Source: Galerina marginata (Eukaryota; Basidiomycota; Agaricomycetes; Agaricales; Galerinaceae). Taken from it: a stretch of DNA of 64,000 bases. The notes beneath the pieces are model-generated. The model was not told where the DNA came from and made no database searches. It saw only the letters and a program-made list of their open reading frames with translations. The stretch is from contig JAECYW010000012.1 of the NCBI GenBank assembly GCA_023014335.1, forward strand, positions 248,001 through 312,000. The letters are read 5' to 3'. The translations under genes were made by a program, and so were the position numbers. Positions 56,949 through 64,000 of this stretch are shown here, one piece after another (position 1 is the stretch's first letter; every line of letters starts with the position of its first letter).

Positions 56949-59081
56949 TCAAGCCTCATCCATTGATTCGTATCTGTTTGTCTCGTTTTCTCCTCGCCTT
57001 CGCTTCCGCGCCATCTCACGACTGTCTACATCCATGCCATCCGTCACTTCCTCCTCCTCAAATTTGACAAGACTAATGTCCTGTAACGCCCGCTTCAACT
57101 CTCTCCTTTGCTCGCGATTGTTGATGGTGAGTAGAGGCTTGATGATTGCATTATTTTTGTAAGCGTCACGGCACCAGTCGCCTGTGTCTACGGGGTTAAA
57201 ACTCCCTGAGAGAAGCTGTCGACCGGCATTTTTTGTGATGAATCTGGCAGTGAAATGAGTAGGCAGTCGATAATATTAATGCGCAAAAAAGAAAATTCAC
57301 TTGATGGGTCCAGCAAAGTATTTGTTCGTATCAAATTCTTGTTGTGCAAGTGAGGACGGGTCCGGGCAATTCTTGATATAAGTACATCAAACGGGTTTGA
57401 ATTGATCGTACCCAAAGTATTTTCATACCTGACAACAATCGTGTAAAAAAACCCCAAACATGCTCTTGCTTGCTGTGACAGCATGATGATGGAGGCCGCG
57501 TCCATCTTCGACTAAACGCTCTGCAGATCGATGTTTTTAGCATGAGTGCAGCTGCAAAATGTAACCAAGAAGACTAACTATTCATAGCGTCGTCCTAGAA
57601 CAAGGTAAGCTGATTAGAGATAGGAAACATTAACCAGTTGAATTGCACTTACAATCCGTTCAATAAGCTCTGCGATATTTTGAGAGTACCAGCCAATCCC
57701 GTATGGCACCCCTGTCCAAACGAGATCATAATTGTTCTCTTCCAGCTGGTGTTCGGCGAGGGGGTGACGACTAGAACCTTCACTCTGTGGCGCCCCAGGC
57801 GTGAGCTCGAGAAACCTAAAGTAGTATTTGTTTTCGTATATTCTTTCTAACACCAGCAAGCGAGCAAGACCATCGGGGAATTTACGGATGTCACGGTTGT
57901 ATACCTGTTGGGTAACTTGGGTTAAAACGGTATGAATCTGGATGAATGAAAATATTGTACATAGTGCTTATCTATTTTATTGCGTTCAAGCATTGGGACG
58001 CGAACTCTGAAGCCTCTACGGGCGTACTTGGTAAGGCGAATTTCATAAGAGGGGGAACGGCGTGATACGTCTATGGTGTTCGATCGGTCAAGAAATGCAG
58101 CAAATCCACGAGGGTTAGTCCAGACTTTGGTACCTAGATCAGCAGCAAGACTAACGTTAGAAAATATACACTTCAATTGACTGTGGGACATTACCGTCAT
58201 AGGCAAAGCACGCCGCATCGACGTCAAAGCCTGCCAGAACTTCAGCCGGCGACTGATAGAGACGAAGAACGATTTGGACAGGTCGATATGGGAATAGGGC
58301 TTGAAAGAAATGTGAGAACCCAAGTGCAGCTTAAGACGAATGAGTCTTACTATGGATAGATATGGTATTTGCTTTACGGACACAAACAGCGCGCCATGAC
58401 ACGGCCTGTTGTATTGCAAGATGAATCATTCCAATCATGAGTTCGGCCTGTTAAACAAAGGGATGAGGTTCGAATAAACGATGATACAACGAGTCGAACA
58501 TGTGACTGATCTCTGGCTCCCCATATAAAGAGGTCAACATCCGCAGCTGGATAGATTTCATGGTAGAACTCGTTTTGGCGAAGGGTTTTGTATTCCTGAA
58601 GTTCTCCTATTTCATCGGGCAAAGGAAGCATGCAAGCCTGCACTGATCCACCAGCAGCAATGACATTGTTCCAGCTGATCTTCGACAGAACGCCATGGGT
58701 AAAGAGGGCCCAGTTTTCGGTGAATGATGTTAAGTCGGGGACGAATGCATCGCCGTCTGTGTCAGGAGAAACCAGTGGGAAAAGGTAGTGCCCCTTGTGA
58801 GCGTATTCAAGAAACGAGGGGTCCTCATCATCAGGGCGGGGCCTAAGAGCGTTCAAGGATCCAGGGTTTGACCCATCCGAACTATAAGATTTGAAGGCGG
58901 AAAATATATCGATCAGCCCAACATGAGGATTGGCTAGGAGCGGGCTATCAGGGGTGGTGGCGAACAACTCCCGAAGAGTTTTTTCGGCAGCCAGACAAGT
59001 TTGAAGACGATCGTGTTCGGTCACGTCCTCGTCATGAACGGCGCGCAGGTAGGCATCAATAGTCTCACTGATAAGGGCCAT
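56949..59081 (-). CDS. Agaricomycete conserved protein with nucleotidyltransferase-like signature
   Basis: Exon 1 is 58500-59081; at least five more exons follow to the stop at 56949, boundaries partly approximate. Residues 140-150 read VIAAGGSVQAC, 178-186 YPAADVDLFIW, and a later exon gives QIVLRLYQSPAEVLAGFDVDAACFAYDG. GG-S followed by D-h-D and a third D-h-D is the motif order of the nucleotidyltransferase fold. TNPRGFAAFLDRSNTIDVSR, SPSYEIRLTKYARRGF and FITKNAGRQLLSGSFNPVD are strongly conserved family blocks. The C-terminus has a basic KRRRG nuclear-localisation-like motif. Family members are often labelled ankyrin-repeat proteins, but no ankyrin repeats are visible here. Activity is inference. 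Confidence 0.75.
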
Positions 59082-59227
59082 CGTGAGGACGATTGTGGGG
59101 TATTTGAGGTTTCTTGAGCTTTACGGTCACCTCTTATAAATATCAGAGATCAAGCTGACTGACTCGCATTCACGGCGAAGTGGTCCAGGAAGAGAAATCC
59201 GATTAAGAATTGATACGACATAAGGAG

Positions 59228-61168
59228 CTAAGAATTCTGGACAACTGCAGCTGTGGGACTATCGAAAACCGTCATTGTGCCGGCTATGGTGCAGATGCAG
59301 CTGGACCCCGCATGGTTTGAAGCTGTTTCTGTAATTCTTGCGAATGCGGTCTCTGTATGCCACTCGGCGATTGTGTGGGTAACGTATACAGTCTCCGTGC
59401 CAGAGCACAAAATTTCCTCTCGGTCAATACTTCCTTTGACAGGAATCAGACTTTCAGAGAAGGCGCTGCGGGACAATGTCGTCGCCAACAGAATGACAGC
59501 CAAGAGGTATGCCATAGGTGGAATCGCAAAGCCAAAGACACGAATCTAAGGCACACGGATTCAGGTTGAGTCGATGACGGTGCACAAGAGGGATTGAAGC
59601 TCACAGTGAACTTATCCAAGATATGGAGCTGAGAGCCGTTCGCCTAAATAGGGATCATTGTCAGCATTGACAAGAGGAACGTGGAAAATGTAACATACGG
59701 TGTGGGCTGACAGAACAGGAATGATTCCTATGCCGGCAGGGCTTTCGATGAGACAGGTGCTAACCAATGAATGTTCCGCAGGTGAACCCACTCCCAAGAC
59801 GGCAGGTGTTCGCGGTAATACCCCGAGGATGATAGGCTTCCCTCGAGAAATTCCGAACGACTAGGTGATCGATCATTGTTAGTGAAGTAGGAAAAATCTC
59901 GAGAAGATGGACTACCAAAGTCTGGAGAGGAACTGTAAAGGTTGATTAGGCGAGAGATGATAGACGGGGTTTCGAATGGCACGTACCATGAGCAAATTTA
60001 TCAAGTTGAATGCTAAGTTTGACTTCGGGTACACCATAGGTGGCCACAGATATGGTTCCGTCGACATTTCCGACGGCAACACTGTCTTCGTCAATGAAAA
60101 CAAGGTCAACAACGAGGTTCCCCGAATTTCTCCTTGACGAGACGGCGTATGTGGTAGTAGATATGTAGTTTTTATGTGACAGGGAATACCAATCAATGCC
60201 GTCCCTCATATTCATTACTGCCATTCGCTCGCCAGATGGAGACAAAGCGGATGATCCAATGCTGGTGGTGTCTTATCAGCCCAGCTCTGGTAACTTATCT
60301 TTCAGTAAAACTGACATAGTGCCCTCTCGTAACGCGATTGTCGAAAGCAAGGTCACTTCCGACCTAGAGAAGATGCTATACAAATCTAAGTCAATGACTT
60401 CTTAATAACTGAGAAAGGTGTGCACCTGATTCCTAATCGTCCGAAGACAGTGACAGAGAAGATATTGTCGTCGACGAAAGAGATGTTGACGGGAACCATG
60501 CAATCGATGAGCGTCTTGTCTTCTGAGTCGTAAATGTGGGGCATTGGAACAGAGAGAAATGTCCCGATAGAATTTTTTCCTGGTTCATATTATCAGCGAA
60601 CGCGATCAGAGTGAAGAACGAAAAGGGAATGTTGCGCACTGGGAAAGGGGTCGTTGACAAGCGAGATGCGCCGGCCATAACCAATGGCGAGCTGTCGGCC
60701 ATCTGGGCTGATCGCCATTGTATGTACGTAGTTAGAAATATTATCCGAAAGGATGATATCGACCTGGTCAAGATGAAATTAGCGGTTTAAGTCAGATAAA
60801 TCATTGATAGACATACACCTCCAATAACCACTGTAATACGATGGATATATCCATTGGCGGAACCGATAAAGACAGTTCTGGGGATAATAGGGTGCCAGAC
60901 AAGGGCACGGATGGCAGCGCCGGTCAAATAAACTCCAATTGTGCTCCAAGCATTTCCTTGCTCCAGGCGGAGTATCTGATCGACACGAATCTTAGCACAG
61001 CACTGATGGAAAGTAGGAAGTGCGCCGGACCTCTAGACGACCGTTATCATTCCCAATGGCTAAATGTTCGCCGTCTGGAGAGAGTTTCATGCTGTGGACT
61101 CTACGTCCAGGAGTGGTAAAACTTGAAGTTTGTCGGAGAGTGCTAAGTCCATTGATGATGCGGTACAT
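59228..61168 (-). CDS. WD40 beta-propeller protein with C-terminal membrane anchor
   Basis: Starts at 61168 (MYRIINGLSTLRQ). First exons are 61031-61168 and 60817-60975; several more follow to 59228, boundaries partly approximate. Repeats carry the usual H-x-M-x-h-S-P-D-G core: VHSMKLSPDGEHLAIGNDNG, IRALVWHPIIPRTVFIGSANG, VHTMAISPDGRQLAIGYG, SALSPSGERMAVMN and VDLVFIDEDSVAVGNVDG. A C-terminal hydrophobic segment (MAYLLAVILLATTLS) precedes ~75 residues with several Thr/Ser and three Cys, probably lumenal or extracellular. WD40 proteins of this shape recur in Agaricomycetes and have no assigned role. A 55-nt intron (60976-61030) resolves an apparent frame break. Confidence 0.75.
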
Positions 61169-61942
61169 CGTAGCAGGTTTGAAGGAATGCGCGAATTCAC
61201 GATGAAAATGACAGCGGGAGAGTGAATGATAGTTGGGGGATTTGGATGAGGAATTTGAACGTGAAGAAACCTCAATCCCAAATAGTGGAACTTAAGATCT
61301 GTGATCATGATCAGGCACGAGTACCGGTACCCTTCAAACGAATTCCCTTGCGCACTAGGACGCGTGGAGCTGCTAGACCGCCTAGTCTCGAGTCACGCCT
61401 ACTGTAACACATCTTTTCAGTTCCTAGGAGTCCCTCCCGCTGTCTACTGAATTTCCTTTCTATCTACTTCGTCTATGGACTGTAAAGTATCCTTTATTAC
61501 TTGAGAGTCACCCTATGTGACTCTCAGAGTAGATATAGTGTTACTTGTCACATCACTGAATTCATCTTCTTACATTCATATCCGATAAGCCTAGGTTGCT
61601 TGCTAGTCCCTGTAAACCTAGTACTACCTGGGAGCAGAGGCACACGCATCAGGTGTAAGGTTTGAATATAGAGTTCTTAGCGTTTTCCGAGACTTAGATC
61701 TAAGAGATCTAACTTCATCAAAGCGTATATCTGCGATCGATCTCAGCTTCTCTGTTCGCTCTCAGACTGAAGGATTACTCCTAGGTCTATTCACCAAAGC
61801 CCGCCAGATCGTCTTAGGCGTTAACTCCCCACATAGTGACATACCTTACTAGAGGTTCGTTACATTGGTGGACACTGTGGGAGGCGCCTCTACCTGGCCG
61901 GTATCAGCTTTCTATTCTTCAAGATTCACCTCTAAATTTATC
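61169..61942. other. Intergenic, divergent upstream regions
   Basis: It separates the WD40 gene from the right-edge gene. It includes a hairpin (61502-61526: TGAGAGTCAC, 5-nt loop, exact complement). No gene recognised; upstream exons of the right-edge gene cannot be excluded. Confidence 0.5.
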
Positions 61943-64000
61943 ATGGGTTCTCTTGATGATATAGCTAAGTTTTTCTTTGAACACATTTCTATGATCATCC
62001 AGGATCGTTCATTTACTCTGGCACAAGCAGCACATCACCTTGGGGCCCATTCACTCAAGATAGATACTGATGTTGTGCCTATCAAGGACGGTCTTCTTTC
62101 AATTCACCCGGAATTCTTAAATCAGATCAAATTCATCACCCTCAAAGTTCAAGAACTCGAGGAATTGCTTGCTCGAATTTCTGGCAGGAAGTCAAATTCA
62201 ATTATTGACCATCATGACATGTTTTTCCGAGTGCTACAGCATGCTCAATCAGTCAAACAACTACGCTTTGCCTGGGACGTCGTTTTGGACCGATTCCGAC
62301 TTGTAGTGAAGCAATTGACGAATGACATCAATGCACGTTCCGCGACACCGATGGCTTCTCACGGTCGCCAAACCTCTTCTGACCGCGATCCGTCATCGGA
62401 CCCTGCATTATCACTTCCATGCTCGCTCTCTCAAGGCCACCGCCAAACTCGACGCCTGCTTTCAAAAACCCAAGGCTCCTTACTTCAACATTCTGGTCAA
62501 GGACAAGTGCTAGCGATGTTCGAAGTTAACGAAGGGTCTGAAAGTATGGAGAGGGAGCCGCCGGTTATGCAACAACACGTACGTAAAACATCTACCATCT
62601 CCGAACCGCGCCCTGTCTGCCGTGGACTACCTACAGATCAGAGCAAGCCACGTTCGGCCGTCGCTCAACACCCCCACCTGACCGTTCCAATCACCTCTGC
62701 GTCCAGCCAAGATTGTAGTCAGGATCATGAGGTGCAAAGCATTGCACCTTCGATCGCCGCTGGTCCCGCCTTGGTAACAGGCGTGCAGAGCACGGCTAGG
62801 TCAACCGTTGTTGCGGATAACCGCCTACGGAGACCTCTGACACTGCCTTCAAGCCCTCTCCAAGCTCCGTCTTCGACCTCGCTTTCCTTGACCCAATACT
62901 CTGAACCTTTGGTATTAGTGGCTACACCTCCAAATTCGCCTTCGACAGTCATCGACCACAAAAATCGCCGAAGGTCAGTTTCAACGAGAGACTCGGAAGC
63001 TGGGGGGGAAATCAGGCGGTCCAAATGCGAGCTCTCGTGCTCACCTTGCGCCTATCTTCCGACTTTCCCTGCACCTGGAACAGACACCGATTCCAACATG
63101 GCGACCACCCAATCTCCATCGCCTCAAACCTCGCGTCTCAGCCAGCCATCATCTCGAAGCCGTCGAACCCCATTTAATCACTCAGCACCCTCAGGGAAAC
63201 AAGCGTCGTTCGCGCCAGATAGCTCGATGGTCACTTCTACCTCTCCTCCATCGTCAACCTCGAATACGACGGGAAAGTCTGAAGCTGGGGGGGAACGGAG
63301 ACTCGAGTGCTCGTACCCGATGCTTGATCCTAACCTTCCGCCTTTCCCTGTGGCCGGAGCAGGCACTATTTCCAATGTGGCGACCCTCCAATTGCAGCTT
63401 TCTTCTCCTCCAACATCAACCTCTCGACATACCGCCCTCTCTCAACCGACAACTCGGACATCACGCTTAAAGTCGCAAGTCGAAACTCACGAAGGTCGAG
63501 ATGCAACGTCAGATGGTGTGCGCAGGCAGGAAGAACCAAAGCGTCAGGACTTAGGATTGGGAAGTCAACCTCATGTACGTACCCGGTCCAATGTTTCCAA
63601 ACCCCACCCTGTCTGCCATCTGCTATCTACAGATCAGAACAACCAAGGTAGTAGTCAGGATCGTGAGGTACAAGACATTGCACCTTCGATCGCCGCTGGT
63701 CCCGTCTCGGTAACAGACGCGCAGAGCACGGCTAGGTCAACCATTGATGTGGATAACCACCCACGGAGACCTCTGACTTCACCACTCAGACCAGCACCGC
63801 TTGAGCCTTCTTCTTCCTTACGCACTCACCCACCGTCGGCCTCTAACCACCGCCAAATCCGTCGAATGATACCTGATCGCAACTCAACGATCACGGCGCA
63901 ATCAACTTTGACAACCAGCTCAGCTTTTGCCGTGGTCTTTACTTCAACTCAACCGCCATCCGAAGTCACCGGAATTCTGCCTTCAACAGCATTCAACGAA
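61943..64000 (+). CDS. Long S/T/P-rich protein of unknown function, partial at right edge
   Basis: From ATG 61943 the frame runs 686 codons to the window edge with no stop; I read it codon by codon and checked the frame at several points. The first ~130 residues look folded and helical (MGSLDDIAKFFFEHISMII, then FITLKVQELEELLARISG and MFFRVLQHAQSVKQLRFAW). The rest is low-complexity, rich in S, T, P, Q and R, and probably disordered. It contains internal duplications: IAPSIAAGP...QSTARST...RRPLT occurs twice about 940 bp apart, and a S-E-A-G-G-E unit twice about 290 bp apart. No known domain. The long open frame without introns contrasts with its neighbours. Confidence 0.6.
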   Translation, partial: MGSLDDIAKFFFEHISMIIQDRSFTLAQAAHHLGAHSLKIDTDVVPIKDGLLSIHPEFLNQIKFITLKVQELEELLARISGRKSNSIIDHHDMFFRVLQHAQSVKQLRFAWDVVLDRFRLVVKQLTNDINARSATPMASHGRQTSSDRDPSSDPALSLPCSLSQGHRQTRRLLSKTQGSLLQHSGQGQVLAMFEVNEGSESMEREPPVMQQHVRKTSTISEPRPVCRGLPTDQSKPRSAVAQHPHLTVPITSASSQDCSQDHEVQSIAPSIAAGPALVTGVQSTARSTVVADNRLRRPLTLPSSPLQAPSSTSLSLTQYSEPLVLVATPPNSPSTVIDHKNRRRSVSTRDSEAGGEIRRSKCELSCSPCAYLPTFPAPGTDTDSNMATTQSPSPQTSRLSQPSSRSRRTPFNHSAPSGKQASFAPDSSMVTSTSPPSSTSNTTGKSEAGGERRLECSYPMLDPNLPPFPVAGAGTISNVATLQLQLSSPPTSTSRHTALSQPTTRTSRLKSQVETHEGRDATSDGVRRQEEPKRQDLGLGSQPHVRTRSNVSKPHPVCHLLSTDQNNQGSSQDREVQDIAPSIAAGPVSVTDAQSTARSTIDVDNHPRRPLTSPLRPAPLEPSSSLRTHPPSASNHRQIRRMIPDRNSTITAQSTLTTSSAFAVVFTSTQPPSEVTGILPSTAFNE
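62577..63785 (+). repeat. Two diverged ~210-270-bp repeats within the right-edge reading frame
   Basis: 62577-62850 and 63572-63785 share ordered blocks: CCTGTCTGCC, CTACAGATCAG, ATTGCACCTTCGATCGCCGC, CAGAGCACGGCTAGGTCAAC and ACGGAGACCTCTGAC. The duplication preserves reading frame. Confidence 0.8.

Noticed and set aside
60961..61030. Apparent frameshift early in the WD40 gene
   Set aside because: A 55-nt GT-AG intron (60976-61030) restores frame and yields the expected NGRLE/ILRLEQGN join, so no mutation is needed.
61500..61942. Possible LTR and primer-binding site upstream of the right-edge frame
   Set aside because: A hairpin and TGGT-type strings are present, but there is no second LTR, no target-site duplication and no protease/RT/integrase in view.

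Overview
The window looks like nuclear DNA of a mushroom-forming basidiomycete (Agaricomycetes). Genes are dense and on both strands. Most are cut by many 45-70 nt GT-AG introns, including very short exons. Several proteins belong to families I know only from Agaricomycetes. No rRNA, tRNA, CRISPR or bacterial-type operon was seen. Gene models below were built by hand from splice sites, reading-frame continuity and paralogue comparison; every listed exon set sums to an intact frame unless stated.

Left third (1-31.9 kb). An RVT-type domesticated reverse-transcriptase gene sits at the left edge head-to-head with a 7TM membrane-protein gene. The same pair recurs in mirror image at 22.9-27.7 kb, with an extra 7TM copy at 21.1 kb, so the interval is bracketed by an inverted duplication. 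Between the arms lie a cytochrome P450, a six-blade kelch protein, a ubiquitin-like/zinc-ribbon protein, a tiny U1-type zinc-finger gene, two secreted SurE-like phosphatase paralogues separated by a dead proline-iminopeptidase gene, the tRNA pseudouridine synthase DEG1/PUS3, and a BRI3-like membrane protein. Two more BRI3-like genes and a hydrophilin-like stress protein follow RVT2.

Middle (32-50 kb). This part is mitochondrial in theme: the mitochondrial RNA polymerase RPO41, ATP synthase subunit h (ATP14), and the F1-ATPase inhibitor (INH1). ATP14 and INH1 diverge from one 133-bp promoter. RPO41 is flanked by an inverted pair of ~350-bp dispersed repeats, and a small pogo-like MITE lies nearby. 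Then come two berberine-bridge-type FAD oxidases and a PARP-domain gene, with a degenerate copy of the PARP last exon between them, indicating local duplication.

Right third (51-64 kb). Four consecutive minus-strand genes belong to lineage-restricted families: an 887-aa orphan, a coiled-coil orphan, a protein with a nucleotidyltransferase-like signature, and a WD40 protein with a C-terminal membrane anchor. The window ends inside a long S/T/P-rich reading frame that stays open to the edge and carries internal duplications.
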